Assembly (NCBI RefSeq): GCF_001431525.1 | Contig: NZ_LDJH01000012.1 | Span: 152,095-216,094 of the forward strand | From: Stenotrophomonas koreensis | GTDB taxonomy: Bacteria > Pseudomonadota > Gammaproteobacteria > Xanthomonadales > Xanthomonadaceae | DNA length: 64,000 nt | Direction: 5' to 3' | In this document: in pieces, positions 7,619-18,523 of the stretch | Numbering within the stretch: position 1 is the stretch's first letter | Layout of the letters: the number at the start of each line of letters is the position of its first letter | Position numbers and translations under genes: made by a program | The notes under the pieces: generated by a model | Databases searched by the model: none | What the model saw: only the letters and a program-made list of their open reading frames with translations | Told to the model about the DNA's origin: nothing

Positions 7619-9268
7619 ATGAGCCTGCCGGATACTCCTGCGCGCTGGCTGCTGGCAGCACTGGCCATCGCCGCGCTGGTGCTGACCCCGGTGCTGGCCC
7701 TGGGCTGGGTCGCGCTGGATGGCAGCTCGGGGCTGTGGTCGCACCTGCTGGCCACGGTGCTGCCGCGGGCCAGCGCCAATACCGTGATTGTCCTGCTCGG
7801 CGTCGGTGTGCTGGTGGCGGTGACCGGTACCGGCTGTGCCTGGCTGGTCACCGCCTATGCGTTTCCCGGGCGCAGCGTCCTGAGCTGGGCCTTGTTGCTG
7901 CCACTGGCGGTGCCGACCTATATCGTTGCCTACACCTATCTGGATCTGCTGCATCCGCTGGGCCCGGTGCAGGGCGCGCTGCGCTGGCTGCTGGGGTACG
8001 ACAGCCCGCGTGATTTCCGTCTGCCGGACATCCGCCATCTGGCCGGCTGCATCGTGCTGCTGTCGCTGGTGCTGTATCCGTATGTCTACCTGACCACCCG
8101 CGCCCTGTTCATGACCCAGGCCGCCAGCCTGCTTGAAGCCGGGCGCAGCCTGGGCGCCGGCCCGGTGGCGGTGTTTTTCCGGGTTGCCCTGCCGCTGGCC
8201 CGTCCGGCCATTGCCGTCGGCGTGGTGCTGGTGCTGCTGGAAACCCTCAATGACATCGGCGCGTCGGAGTTTCTCGGCGTGCAGACCCTGACCGTGGCGA
8301 TCTATACCACCTGGGTGACCCGCTCGGATCTGGCCGGCGCGGCACAGATCGCGCTGTCCATGCTGGTGATCGTGCTGGCCCTGGTGACGCTGGAGCGCCA
8401 TGCACGCCGTCATCAGCGCTATGCCACCACCCAACGCCCGCGCCCGATGCAACCACAACGGCTGCACGGCGCGCGCGCGGCGCTGGCACTGGTGATCGGC
8501 GCGTTGCCGGTGCTGGCCGGGTTCCTCGCCCCGGCGCTGTACCTGCTGGTGGAGGCGCTCAAACGGCTGCGCGGCGAGGGCGCTTCGCCGCAGCTGCTGG
8601 CGGCACTGGGCAATACCGTAGCCATTGCCGCGGCCACCACCGGGGCCGCGTTGCTGCTTGCGCTGGTGGTCAGCTGGGCGCTGCGGCTGGCGCGCACGCA
8701 TCGCCGCCGTGGCTGGGCCGGGTTTGCCAACCGCAGTGCCAGCCTGGGCTATGCCATTCCCGGCACGGTGATGGCGATCGGCCTGCTGGTGCCGCTGGGC
8801 CTGTTCGACCGCTGGGCCAGTGACGTGCTGGTGGCTTTCGGTGGCCAGGCCCGGTTGTTGCTGATGGGTACGCTGTGGGCCTTGGTGCTGGCCTGCACCC
8901 TGCGCTTCCTGGCGGTGGCCATCGGTGGGATCGAGGCCGGGTTGACCCGGATTCCGCCATCGCTGGATGCCGCCGCTGCCGCGCTCGGCGATGGCCCGAC
9001 CCGGACGCTGTGGCGGGTGCACCTGCCGCTGCTGCGGCCCTCATTGGCAGCGGCGGCCTTGCTGGTGTTTGTCGACACGATGAAGGAATTGCCGGCAACC
9101 CTGGTGCTGCGGCCGATGAATTTTGAAACGCTGGCGACCTGGCTGTATGCCGAGGCCGCGCGTGGTACCTACGAAGAGGGCGCGCTGGCGGCCTTGCTGA
9201 TTGTGCTGGCCGGCCTGGCCCCGGTCATTTTGTTGGCACGCACCGGTGCCACGCAGGGAGAACGCTGA
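7619..9268 (+). CDS. Ferric iron ABC transporter, permease
   Basis: This 549-residue membrane protein carries two fused permease domains, as in FbpB/SfuB. Each has its cytoplasmic EAA loop for contact with the ATPase: EAGRSLGAGPVAVFFRVALP in the first half and DAAAAALGDGPTRTLWRVHL in the second. About 12 hydrophobic segments are visible, starting WLLAALAIAALVLTPVLALGW. The ATG at 7619 is chosen because the upstream part of the frame overlaps the previous gene and is not hydrophobic. Its stop overlaps the ATPase start. Confidence 0.93.
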   Translation: MSLPDTPARWLLAALAIAALVLTPVLALGWVALDGSSGLWSHLLATVLPRASANTVIVLLGVGVLVAVTGTGCAWLVTAYAFPGRSVLSWALLLPLAVPTYIVAYTYLDLLHPLGPVQGALRWLLGYDSPRDFRLPDIRHLAGCIVLLSLVLYPYVYLTTRALFMTQAASLLEAGRSLGAGPVAVFFRVALPLARPAIAVGVVLVLLETLNDIGASEFLGVQTLTVAIYTTWVTRSDLAGAAQIALSMLVIVLALVTLERHARRHQRYATTQRPRPMQPQRLHGARAALALVIGALPVLAGFLAPALYLLVEALKRLRGEGASPQLLAALGNTVAIAAATTGAALLLALVVSWALRLARTHRRRGWAGFANRSASLGYAIPGTVMAIGLLVPLGLFDRWASDVLVAFGGQARLLLMGTLWALVLACTLRFLAVAIGGIEAGLTRIPPSLDAAAAALGDGPTRTLWRVHLPLLRPSLAAAALLVFVDTMKELPATLVLRPMNFETLATWLYAEAARGTYEEGALAALLIVLAGLAPVILLARTGATQGER

Positions 9269-10260
9269 TGAATGCACCGTTGCAGTTGCAGCTGCAAGGG
9301 GTCGAGCTGGGCTATGGCCACGGGCGCGGCTACCAGCCGGTGGTGCAGGGGCTGGATCTGACGCTGGAGCGTGGCCAGATCGGCTGCCTGCTGGGAGCAT
9401 CCGGTTGCGGCAAGACCACCGTGTTGCGGGCGATCAGTGGTTTTGAACCCGTGCACCACGGCCAGATCCACATCGCCGGCACCCGGGTGGCCGATGCGCA
9501 GCAGCAGTTGCCACCCGAGCAGCGCCGGGTCGGGCTGATGTTCCAGGATTACGCCCTGTTTCCGCATCTGGATGTGGCTGCCAATGTCGGCTTTGGCCTG
9601 CGCCGGCTGCCGGCCAGGCAACGCTCGGCGCGGGTGGAGGGCCTGTTGGAGCAGGTCGGCCTGGCCGGGTATGCCCGGCGCTACCCGCATGAGCTTTCCG
9701 GTGGCCAGCAGCAGCGCGTGGCCCTGGCCCGTGCGCTGGCGCCAGCACCGCAGCTGCTGCTGCTTGATGAGCCGTTCTCCAACCTGGACACCGATACCCG
9801 GCAACGACTGGCCGCCGAGTTGCAGCAGGTGCTCAAGGCCGCCGGTACCACCGTGCTGATGGTGACCCATGATCAGTCCGAGGCCTTTGCCATTGCCGAC
9901 CGGATCGGGGTGATGGCCCAGGGGCACCTGCTGCAGTGGGGCGATGCCCAGCAGTTGTACCGGCATCCGGCCAGCCCCTATGTGGCGCAGTTCATCGGCC
10001 GTGGCCAGCTGTTGCCGGCGGCCTTGCTCGGGCAGGGGCCGGACCGGGTGCTGGTGCGCCCGGAGCACCTGCAGCTGGCCGAGGACGGCCTGCTGGTGGC
10101 GATGGTGGAAGGCGTGCATTTCCGTGGCCCGGACTATGTCGGCCGGTTGCGGCTGGCCGATGGCAATCATGTCGAGGCCCTGCTCGGCCTGCAGCCGCCG
10201 GCAGTGGGCAGCACCGTGCGCCTGGCCTGGAATGATCCGGCCCCGGTGTTCTTTGACTGA
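9268..10260 (+). CDS. Ferric iron ABC transporter, ATP-binding protein
   Basis: This 330-residue ATPase powers the preceding permease. It has Walker A GASGCGKT (43-50), the Q-loop MFQDYALFPHL, the signature LSGGQQQR, Walker B LLLLDEPFSNLD and the switch histidine in MVTHDQ. The C-terminal part is a short TOBE-like domain (VRPEHLQL...). The start ATG overlaps the permease stop (TGATG), showing translational coupling within the iron uptake operon. Family: FbpC/FutC. Confidence 0.95.
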   Translation: MNAPLQLQLQGVELGYGHGRGYQPVVQGLDLTLERGQIGCLLGASGCGKTTVLRAISGFEPVHHGQIHIAGTRVADAQQQLPPEQRRVGLMFQDYALFPHLDVAANVGFGLRRLPARQRSARVEGLLEQVGLAGYARRYPHELSGGQQQRVALARALAPAPQLLLLDEPFSNLDTDTRQRLAAELQQVLKAAGTTVLMVTHDQSEAFAIADRIGVMAQGHLLQWGDAQQLYRHPASPYVAQFIGRGQLLPAALLGQGPDRVLVRPEHLQLAEDGLLVAMVEGVHFRGPDYVGRLRLADGNHVEALLGLQPPAVGSTVRLAWNDPAPVFFD

Positions 10261-10273
10261 AACTCTGGATTGA

Positions 10274-11479
<1,206 letters not shown>

Positions 11480-11602
11480 GTCCAGTGCCGGGCTTGAAAG
11501 CCGGCCTCCGCATCGCAATATCTGCCGTGGCATACTCCACGGCTACCTATTTCGCGACCGCTCCCGCTTACCCGGACGCGGCCCAACCCAAGGAAAGACC
11601 CA

Positions 11603-11935
11603 ATGACCCTGACCGCTTCCCTGATCCCCGTCGTTGCTGCTGCGGCGCCGGCTGGCGCTGGCTTCGGCACCCTGCTGTTCCCGATCGTGCTGATTGCGAT
11701 CATGTATTTCCTGATGATCCGCCCGCAGATGAAGCGCCAGAAAGAACACAAGGCGATGCTGGAAAAGATTGCCAAAGGTGATGAAGTGATCACCGCTGGC
11801 GGCATTGCCGGTGTGGTCACCGATATCGGCGAGAGCTTTGTCAGCGTTGAAGTGGCCGATGGCGTGCGCATCCGGGTACAGAAGGCTTCCATCGGCAACG
11901 TGCTGCCCAAGGGCACGCTGAAGTCGGCCGTCTAA
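11603..11935 (+). CDS. yajC: Sec translocon accessory subunit YajC
   Basis: This 110-residue single-pass inner membrane protein has a hydrophobic helix (about 22-41, LLFPIVLIAIMYFLMIRPQ) followed by the characteristic basic RPQMKRQKEHKAM segment and a small cytoplasmic domain with GDEVITAGGIAGVV. YajC associates with SecD-SecF at the translocon. An AAGGAAAG ribosome-binding site precedes the ATG, and secD starts 60 bp downstream. Confidence 0.96.
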   Translation: MTLTASLIPVVAAAAPAGAGFGTLLFPIVLIAIMYFLMIRPQMKRQKEHKAMLEKIAKGDEVITAGGIAGVVTDIGESFVSVEVADGVRIRVQKASIGNVLPKGTLKSAV

Positions 11936-11995
11936 GCACCACCCCCTTTTACTGGACGCGGTCCCGGCGCGGCTGGGCCGCGCGGGATCAAAGCA

Positions 11996-13846
11996 ATGCT
12001 TGAATTTCCTCGCTGGAAATATCTGGTGATTCTGCTGGTATTGGCGATCAGTGCGATCTATGCACTGCCCAATGTCTACCAGAAAGACCCTTCCGTGCAG
12101 ATTACTGCCAACCGTGGTGCGAGCCTGGACCAGGCGCTGGTCGAACGTATTGACGGCCTGCTGGAGCAGGCCGGGGTCACCCCCAAGTCGGTGGCGATCG
12201 AGGGCCAGAGCCTGCTGGTACGCCTGAACGACCTCAAGTCGCAGACCGCGGCCAACGATGCGCTGCGCCAGCCGCTGGGCGAGCAGTACATGGTCGCGCT
12301 GAACCTGGCCTCCACCGTACCGGCCTGGCTGGATAACCTCGGTGCCAAGCCGATGGTGCTGGGCCTGGACCTGCAGGGTGGCGTGCATTTCGTGCTGGAA
12401 GTGGACCAGAAGGCCGCGCTGGACAAGCGCATGGAGGCCTATGCCGAAGACGTGCGGGTGGCCCTGCGCGAGGCGCGGGTGCCGTACCAGTCGGTCGAGC
12501 GCCGTGACCAGTCCATCGTCGCCACGCTGAGCCCGTCGGCCGCTGCCGATGCCGGTGAACGCGGCCGCCAGGCCCTGTTCAAGTCCCAGCCGACCTTCAG
12601 CTACCAGCTCGCCGGCAACCAATTGGTGATGCAGATTCCGGATGCGGAGATCGCCACCATCACCGCCGGTGCGATCGAGCAGAACATCCTCACCCTGCGC
12701 AACCGCGTCAACGAGCTGGGCGTGGCCGAGCCGATCATCCAGCGCCAGGGGGAAAACCGCGTGGTGGTGCAGCTGCCCGGCGTGCAGGACACCGCCGAAG
12801 CCAAGCGCATGATCGGTGCCACCGCAACGCTGGAATACCGCGCCGTGGTCGATGGCAATGCCGCCGACGCGCTGGCCACCGGGCGCATCCCGCCCGAGGC
12901 CAAGGTCTACCAGCAGCGTGACGGCCGTGGCCCGATCCTGCTCAACAAGCGCGTGATCGTGACCGGCGACCAGATGGTGGCCGCGCAGAGCATGGTCGAT
13001 CCCAACGGCCAGCCGGCCGTGAGCGTGACCCTGAACTCGGCCGGTGGCCAGCGCATGTTCGACTTCACCAGTGCCAATGTCGGCAAGCCGATGGCGGTGG
13101 TGTACACCGAGCGCGTGCCGCAGGTGAGCATCGTTGATGGCAAGGAAGTGCGCAGCTTCCGCATCAAGGAAGAGGTCATTTCGGTGGCCAACATCAACGG
13201 CGTGTTCGGCAAGAACTTCCAGACCACCGGGCTGGAAAAGACTGAAGCCGAAGGGCTGGCGCGCCTGCTGCGTTCCGGTTCGCTGGCTGCGCCGATGGAC
13301 TTTGTCGAAGAGCGCATCGTCGGCCCGTCGCTGGGTGCGGAAAACGTCGAACGCGGCGTCACCGCGGTGCTTTACGCCTTCCTGTTCACGCTGCTGTTCT
13401 TCCTGGTCTACTACCGCATGTTCGGTGTGTTCACCTCGATCGCACTGTTGTTCAACCTGCTGATCGTGGTGGCGGTGATGTCGCTGTTCGGCGCGACCAT
13501 GACCCTGCCGGGCTTTGCCGGCCTGGCCTTGTCGATCGGCCTGTCGGTGGACGCCAACGTGCTGATCAACGAGCGTATCCGCGAGGAACTGCGCGCCGGC
13601 ATGCCGGCCAAGAAGGCCATCGTGGAGGGCTATGAAAAAGCCTCCGGCACCATCCTGGACGCCAACGTGACCGGTATCCTGGCCGGTGTGGCGCTTTACG
13701 CCTTCGGCACCGGCCCGCTAAAGGGCTTTGCCGTGACCATGGTGGTGGGCATCTTTGCCTCGATGTTCACTGCGATCACCGTTTCTCGTGCGCTTGCCGT
13801 GCTGTGGTACAGCCCGCGCAAGAAGCTCAAGACCCTGGCCATCTGA
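11996..13846 (+). CDS. secD: Protein translocase subunit SecD
   Basis: SecD works with SecF to drive late steps of protein export using the proton gradient. The 616-residue protein has one N-terminal membrane helix (WKYLVILLVLAISAIYALP), a large periplasmic domain with the D1 motif region LGLDLQGGVHFVLEVD, and a C-terminal RND-type block of membrane helices. That block contains AGLALSIGLSVDANVLINERIREE, whose central aspartate belongs to the proton path. SecF follows 15 bp later. Confidence 0.97.
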   Translation: MLEFPRWKYLVILLVLAISAIYALPNVYQKDPSVQITANRGASLDQALVERIDGLLEQAGVTPKSVAIEGQSLLVRLNDLKSQTAANDALRQPLGEQYMVALNLASTVPAWLDNLGAKPMVLGLDLQGGVHFVLEVDQKAALDKRMEAYAEDVRVALREARVPYQSVERRDQSIVATLSPSAAADAGERGRQALFKSQPTFSYQLAGNQLVMQIPDAEIATITAGAIEQNILTLRNRVNELGVAEPIIQRQGENRVVVQLPGVQDTAEAKRMIGATATLEYRAVVDGNAADALATGRIPPEAKVYQQRDGRGPILLNKRVIVTGDQMVAAQSMVDPNGQPAVSVTLNSAGGQRMFDFTSANVGKPMAVVYTERVPQVSIVDGKEVRSFRIKEEVISVANINGVFGKNFQTTGLEKTEAEGLARLLRSGSLAAPMDFVEERIVGPSLGAENVERGVTAVLYAFLFTLLFFLVYYRMFGVFTSIALLFNLLIVVAVMSLFGATMTLPGFAGLALSIGLSVDANVLINERIREELRAGMPAKKAIVEGYEKASGTILDANVTGILAGVALYAFGTGPLKGFAVTMVVGIFASMFTAITVSRALAVLWYSPRKKLKTLAI

Positions 13847-13861
13847 CGGGAGCACCACGAC

Positions 13862-14836
13862 ATGAACATTTTCCCGTTGCGCCTGATCCCGGCCCGCACC
13901 AACTTCAACTTCATGGCCCTGCGCTGGCCGGCGGTGATCCTGGCCGGCCTGCTGTTCGTGCTGTCCATCGGCCTGATCGCGGTCAAGGGCTTCAACTACG
14001 CGCTGGACTTCACCGGCGGTACCGTGGTGGAAGTGCGTTTTGACAAGCCGGCCGATGTCGATGGCGTGCGCGATCACCTCGAAGCGGCCGGATACGCCGG
14101 TGCCCAGGTGCAGAGCTTCGGTTCCGGCTCGGACCTGCTGATCCGGCTGCAGCCGCAGGCTGCTGCAGAAGGCGAGAGCACCGGTGACGCCAACAACCGC
14201 ACCGCGGCCGATGTGCTGCGTGCCATCTCGCTTGAGGGCAATGCGGCCACGGTGATGAGCACCGAGTTCGTCGGTCCGCAGGTCGGCAAGGAGCTGGCGA
14301 TGAACGGCGTGTATGCGGCGCTGTTTGTGATGATCGGTTTTCTGATCTACATCGGCTTCCGCTTCGAGACCAAGTTCGCGATTGTCGCGATCCTGACCAC
14401 GCTGTTTGACGTGCTGATCGTGGCCGGCTACTTCTCCTTCAGTGGCCGCGAGTTCGACCTGACCGTACTGGCCGGCCTGCTGGCAGTGATGGGCTTTTCG
14501 ATCAACGACACCATCGTGGTGTTCGACCGCGTGCGCGAGAACTTCCGTGCCATGCGCGCCGAGCCGATGGAGATCATGAACGCCTCGATCAACCAGACCC
14601 TGTCGCGCACCATCATCACCTCGGTGGTGTTCTTCCTGTCGGTGCTGGCGCTGTACCTGTACGGCGGCGGCTCGCTGGAAGGGCTGGCCCTGAGCCAGAT
14701 GATCGGTGCGGTGGTCGGTACGCTGTCCTCGATCTTCATCGCCTGTCCGTTGCTGACGATGGGTGCGCTGGCGGTCAGCAAGGCCGACCTGCTGCCCAAG
14801 GCCAAGGATCTGGAAGAGCTGGAACGTCGCCCGTAA
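13862..14836 (+). CDS. secF: Protein translocase subunit SecF
   Basis: This 324-residue partner of SecD has an N-terminal helix, the FTGGTVVEVRFD motif typical of SecF, and a C-terminal membrane block including VMGFSINDTIVVFDRVRENF and NQTLSRTIITS. A GGGAG ribosome-binding site precedes the ATG. It ends the tgt-yajC-secD-secF unit and is followed by a terminator hairpin. Confidence 0.97.
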   Translation: MNIFPLRLIPARTNFNFMALRWPAVILAGLLFVLSIGLIAVKGFNYALDFTGGTVVEVRFDKPADVDGVRDHLEAAGYAGAQVQSFGSGSDLLIRLQPQAAAEGESTGDANNRTAADVLRAISLEGNAATVMSTEFVGPQVGKELAMNGVYAALFVMIGFLIYIGFRFETKFAIVAILTTLFDVLIVAGYFSFSGREFDLTVLAGLLAVMGFSINDTIVVFDRVRENFRAMRAEPMEIMNASINQTLSRTIITSVVFFLSVLALYLYGGGSLEGLALSQMIGAVVGTLSSIFIACPLLTMGALAVSKADLLPKAKDLEELERRP

Positions 14837-14870
14837 CCGGCTGTTGCCGGCGCATTGGCGCGTGTTGCTG

Positions 14871-14902
14871 ACAAGGGCCGCAATCACTGCGGCCCTTGTC
14901 GT
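14871..14902 (+). terminator. Hairpin terminator after secF
   Basis: A perfect 12-bp stem ACAAGGGCCGCA / TGCGGCCCTTGT with a 5-nt loop lies 34 bp past the secF stop. The T-run is short (CGTTTC). Confidence 0.75.
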
Positions 14903-15029
14903 TTCTGCCGGTCCAGACCCTACGCTGGCGTTGGTTGCCGTACGGCGACAAGGTCACTAGCATCGTCGCATCGTTGCCTGCCCAAGTGGCTTGGCAGCGC
15001 CCATTCAATGCGTTGTTCCCGAGGTAAGT

Positions 15030-16289
15030 ATGGTCATCAAACCGCGTGTGCGCGGCTTTATCTGTGTCACCACCCATCCGGCCGGTTGCCGCGCCGCGGT
15101 CAAGGAACAGATTGATTACATCAAGGCCCAGCCGCGGCGCGAGCAGGGGCCCAAGCGCGTGCTGGTGCTCGGTGCCTCCACCGGCTACGGCCTGGCTGCA
15201 CGGATCACTGCCGCCTTCGGCAGCGGTGCCGCCACGTTGGGTGTGTTCTTCGAGCGCGAAGGCACCGAGGGCAAGCCCGGCACCGCCGGCTGGTACAACA
15301 GCGCTGCCTTCCACGAGTTTGCCCAGGCCGAAGGGCTGTATGCGCGCAGTGTCAACGGTGATGCCTTCTCCGACGAGGTCAAGGCACGCGTGATCGAGAT
15401 CATCAAGGCCGACCTCGGCCAGGTCGACCAGGTGGTCTACAGCCTGGCCGCGCCGCGCCGCAAGCACCCGCGCACCGGTGAGGTGATCAGCTCCACCCTC
15501 AAGCCGATCGGCGCGCCGATCACGCTCAAGGGGCTGGATACCGACAAGGGCGTGCTCACCGAGACCACCCTGCAGCCGGCCAGCGAAGAGGAGATTGCCG
15601 GCACTGTGGCGGTGATGGGCGGCGAAGACTGGCAGATGTGGATCGAGGCGCTGCTGGCCGCTGGCGTGCTGGCCGAGGGCGCAACGACCCAGGCCTTTAC
15701 CTATGTTGGCGAGGAAATCACCCAGGCCATCTACTGGAACGGCTCCATCGGTGCGGCCAAGAAGGACCTGGACAAGCGTGTGCTGGACATCCGCCGCCAG
15801 CTGGCGGCCATCGGCGGCGATGCCCGGGTGTCGGTGCTCAAGGCCGTGGTGACCCAGGCCAGTGCGGCCATTCCGACGATGCCGCTGTACCTGTCGCTGC
15901 TGTTCAAGGTGATGAAGGAGCAGGGCACGCATGAAGGCTGCATCGAGCAGCTCGATACCCTCTACGACATCCTGTACGGCGGCCCGGCCGAGGCAGCCGA
16001 TGCGGCCGGCCATCTGCGCCGCAGCCTGGTCGATGGCCTCGGCCGCCAGGTGGCGCTGGTGGACGAGGAAGGTCGCCTGCGGGCCGACTACAAGGAAATG
16101 GCGCCGGAAGTGCAGTCCAGGGTGGTCGAGCTGTGGCCGCAGGTCACCGATGCCAACCTGGAGCAGCTTGCCGACCTGCAGGCTTACAAGCGCGAATTCC
16201 TGCGCCTGTTCGGCTTTGGCATCGACGGGGTGGATTACGAGGCCGATGTCGCCACCGAGGTGGCCATCACGCCGCTGGATACGCTGTAA
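15030..16289 (+). CDS. fabV: Enoyl-[acyl-carrier-protein] reductase FabV
   Basis: FabV reduces trans-2-enoyl-ACP with NADH in the last step of each fatty acid elongation round and is naturally insensitive to triclosan. The 419-residue product has the family's N-terminal block ([19 protein letters not shown]), the dinucleotide motif [16 protein letters not shown], and the active-site Y-x8-K pattern in [13 protein letters not shown] 15030 follows a GAGGT-type ribosome-binding site; the upstream 39 bp of open frame lack one. It is monocistronic with its own terminator. Confidence 0.95.
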   Translation: MVIKPRVRGFICVTTHPAGCRAAVKEQIDYIKAQPRREQGPKRVLVLGASTGYGLAARITAAFGSGAATLGVFFEREGTEGKPGTAGWYNSAAFHEFAQAEGLYARSVNGDAFSDEVKARVIEIIKADLGQVDQVVYSLAAPRRKHPRTGEVISSTLKPIGAPITLKGLDTDKGVLTETTLQPASEEEIAGTVAVMGGEDWQMWIEALLAAGVLAEGATTQAFTYVGEEITQAIYWNGSIGAAKKDLDKRVLDIRRQLAAIGGDARVSVLKAVVTQASAAIPTMPLYLSLLFKVMKEQGTHEGCIEQLDTLYDILYGGPAEAADAAGHLRRSLVDGLGRQVALVDEEGRLRADYKEMAPEVQSRVVELWPQVTDANLEQLADLQAYKREFLRLFGFGIDGVDYEADVATEVAITPLDTL

Positions 16290-16317
16290 GCGCCGCCGGG
16301 TCTGCGCATGGCAAACG

Positions 16318-16348
16318 AAAAGGCCGCCTGTTTCCGGGCGGCCTTTTT
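16318..16348. terminator. Bidirectional terminator between fabV and the FimX-like gene
   Basis: A perfect 11-bp stem AAAAGGCCGCC / GGCGGCCTTTT with an 8-nt loop and a T-run. It lies between two convergent genes and its A-run/T-run symmetry could serve both. Confidence 0.9.
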
Positions 16349-16371
16349 GCTGCTGCAGGCAGCTGGATGCC

Positions 16372-18444
16372 TCAGCCGAACTCGAAATCCATCTGTGGCT
16401 GGACCGGGCCGACGAACTCACCCTGCACGTAGTGGACGCCGGCGGTGAACAGCTGGCTCATCGACGCCGCATCGGAGACGAACTCGGCAATGGTCTGGAT
16501 CCCCAGTTCGCTGGCACGCTTGGCGATGGTCTCGATTTTCTCCTGCTGCTCGCGCACTTGGTTGTAATCGGCAGTGAAGCTGCGGTCCAGCTTGATGAAG
16601 GACGGATGGAAGTGGCTGAGCAGCTGGGCCGAGTCCAGGCCCGAGCCAAACTGGTCCAGCACGATCTGGCAGCCGTGCAGGCCGATGTCTTTCAGGAACT
16701 GCTGCGCCGCACGCAGGTTGGTGTAGACCTTGGCTTCGGAAACCTGCAGGCTCAGCTGCGAGCCGTCCACGCCCTGGCTTGCCAGTTCCTGGCTGATGGT
16801 GAGCAGATACTGCGGGTCGTTGAATGACTCCGGGCCGACGCGCACGTTGAGGTGGGTGAGATGGCCGGCACGCTTGCGCTCGCCCATCACCCGGATCGCC
16901 TGGCGCACCACCCAGCAATTGATCCGGCCCAGCAGTCCATGCTCCTCGGCCAGGCCGATGAAAACGGCTGGTGCGACCAGTTCACCGTTGTTGTCCAGGC
17001 GCAGGAAGGCGTCATAGCGCTCGGTCGGCTCACCGGCCAGGCTCAGGATGGGCTGGTAATGCAGCTGGAAGCCATTGCCATCCAGGGCCTGGTCCAGCAG
17101 CAGCAACCAGCGCTGCACACGTTCGGCTTCGGCACGGTCCACTGCGGCCGGGTCGAACAGCTGGATGTCATTGCCGCCCAGTGCCGCCGCCGAGGCCAGG
17201 CATTCGCTGGCACGGGTGAGCACCTGCGACAGGCCACTGATCTTTTCGCCGATCTGCACGCCACCGACCGACACCGTGACGCTGGCCGAGCGTGCGCCAA
17301 CGGCGACTACCTGGCTGGCGAAGGCTTCGGTAATACGGCGTGCCAGCGCATTGGTCTGTTCCCAGTTGCCGCGGGCCAGTACGGCAAAGCTGTGCTCGCC
17401 CATGCGGCCCACCGCGACCTGTTCTCCGGTTGTACTGGAAAGGACGCCGGCCAGCGCAGCGATCAGGGTATCGGCCTCGTCCAGGCCGAAGTCCGGCAAC
17501 AAACGCGCATAGTGGTCCGGCTGTACCAGCAGGAAACCGTACTGATGGTCGTTGCGGCTGACCTCGGCCAGTGCCTGCTCCAGCTGCAGCATGAAGGTCG
17601 GGCGGTTGAGCAGGCCGGTGACCTGGTCGCGCTGACGCAAGGCCTCCACCTCGCGGGCCAGGTCTGGGTCGATGTCATCACGGCGGCGGAAGATCACCTG
17701 CAGGCATTGCTCACCCTCGTAGGTGGCGCTGGTGAATTCCATCACCGCCGGGAACAGCTCGCCATCCACATTGCAGGCATCAAGCTGGTATTGCGGTGGC
17801 GGTGACTCGCCCTTGGAAAGCGACTTGAGCAGGGCCTTGAAATCATCCACATACTGCGGGGCAACCATGTCCAGCAGCGAGATGCCTTCGATATCGTCAA
17901 AGCTTTCGTAGCCGAACATCTCCAGGTAGGCATCATTGGCACGGATGTGCATGCCTTCGTGGACATAGGCAATCGGGTCGCGCGAGGAGGCAATCAGTGC
18001 ATCGCAGCGGCGCTCGGTTTCACGCATCTGGGTTTCGATCCGGCGCATGCCGCGGCGGGCCTGCAGGTCGGTGAACTCACGACGGATCACCGACAGGGTG
18101 TGTTCGGGGTGCTTGCGCAGGGCAATCCCGCGCAGGCCGGTGCTCATCGCAGCGACAAACCGGGCTTCATCCAGGCTGTCAGCCAGCAATATCAGCGGTA
18201 CGTCCTTGCCGCTGGCGGCCACCGTGCCGGCAGCACTGACCATGTCGATCCCCTGGCCTTCGGCGACCAGTACCAGGTCAATGGGCTGGCTGCCCAGCAG
18301 CTGTGCCAACTCGGCCAGTGAGGTCGGGCGCTGCGGGCGGACCGCGATTCCGTTGTTGCGCAGCAGGCTGACCAGGGCCTCGGCGTTCTCGGCGCTGTCA
18401 TCGATGATGGCCAGGCGCAGGGTAATTTCGTTGGCGTTATGCAT
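16372..18444 (-). CDS. FimX-like degenerate REC-PAS-GGDEF-EAL protein
   Basis: This 690-residue protein matches the size and order of FimX, the c-di-GMP receptor that controls type IV pili. It has an N-terminal receiver-like domain (about 10-130), a PAS domain (about 150-250), a GGDEF-type domain (about 265-420) and an EAL-type domain (about 435-690). All catalytic signatures are degenerate. The GGDEF position reads MGEHSFAV, the EAL position reads YDAFLRL, and the receiver strand LVLVAEG lacks the phospho-acceptor Asp. It is therefore expected to sense rather than make or break c-di-GMP. The name is inferred from length and architecture; the pilus role is established only for the family. Confidence 0.8.
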   Translation of the reverse strand: MHNANEITLRLAIIDDSAENAEALVSLLRNNGIAVRPQRPTSLAELAQLLGSQPIDLVLVAEGQGIDMVSAAGTVAASGKDVPLILLADSLDEARFVAAMSTGLRGIALRKHPEHTLSVIRREFTDLQARRGMRRIETQMRETERRCDALIASSRDPIAYVHEGMHIRANDAYLEMFGYESFDDIEGISLLDMVAPQYVDDFKALLKSLSKGESPPPQYQLDACNVDGELFPAVMEFTSATYEGEQCLQVIFRRRDDIDPDLAREVEALRQRDQVTGLLNRPTFMLQLEQALAEVSRNDHQYGFLLVQPDHYARLLPDFGLDEADTLIAALAGVLSSTTGEQVAVGRMGEHSFAVLARGNWEQTNALARRITEAFASQVVAVGARSASVTVSVGGVQIGEKISGLSQVLTRASECLASAAALGGNDIQLFDPAAVDRAEAERVQRWLLLLDQALDGNGFQLHYQPILSLAGEPTERYDAFLRLDNNGELVAPAVFIGLAEEHGLLGRINCWVVRQAIRVMGERKRAGHLTHLNVRVGPESFNDPQYLLTISQELASQGVDGSQLSLQVSEAKVYTNLRAAQQFLKDIGLHGCQIVLDQFGSGLDSAQLLSHFHPSFIKLDRSFTADYNQVREQQEKIETIAKRASELGIQTIAEFVSDAASMSQLFTAGVHYVQGEFVGPVQPQMDFEFG

Positions 18445-18523
18445 GCAGGCTCCCTCGGTGAGGCTTTAATACACGAAGCGACGCAGGTCGTCCATGCGCG
18501 ATGACAGGAACTGACCCGTTGCG

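Noticed and set aside
4795..7851. Minus-strand open frame of about 1000 codons
   Set aside because: It lies opposite the lrp-type gene, queA and the iron-binding protein gene, all clearly recognisable. It is an artefact of high GC and codon-position bias.
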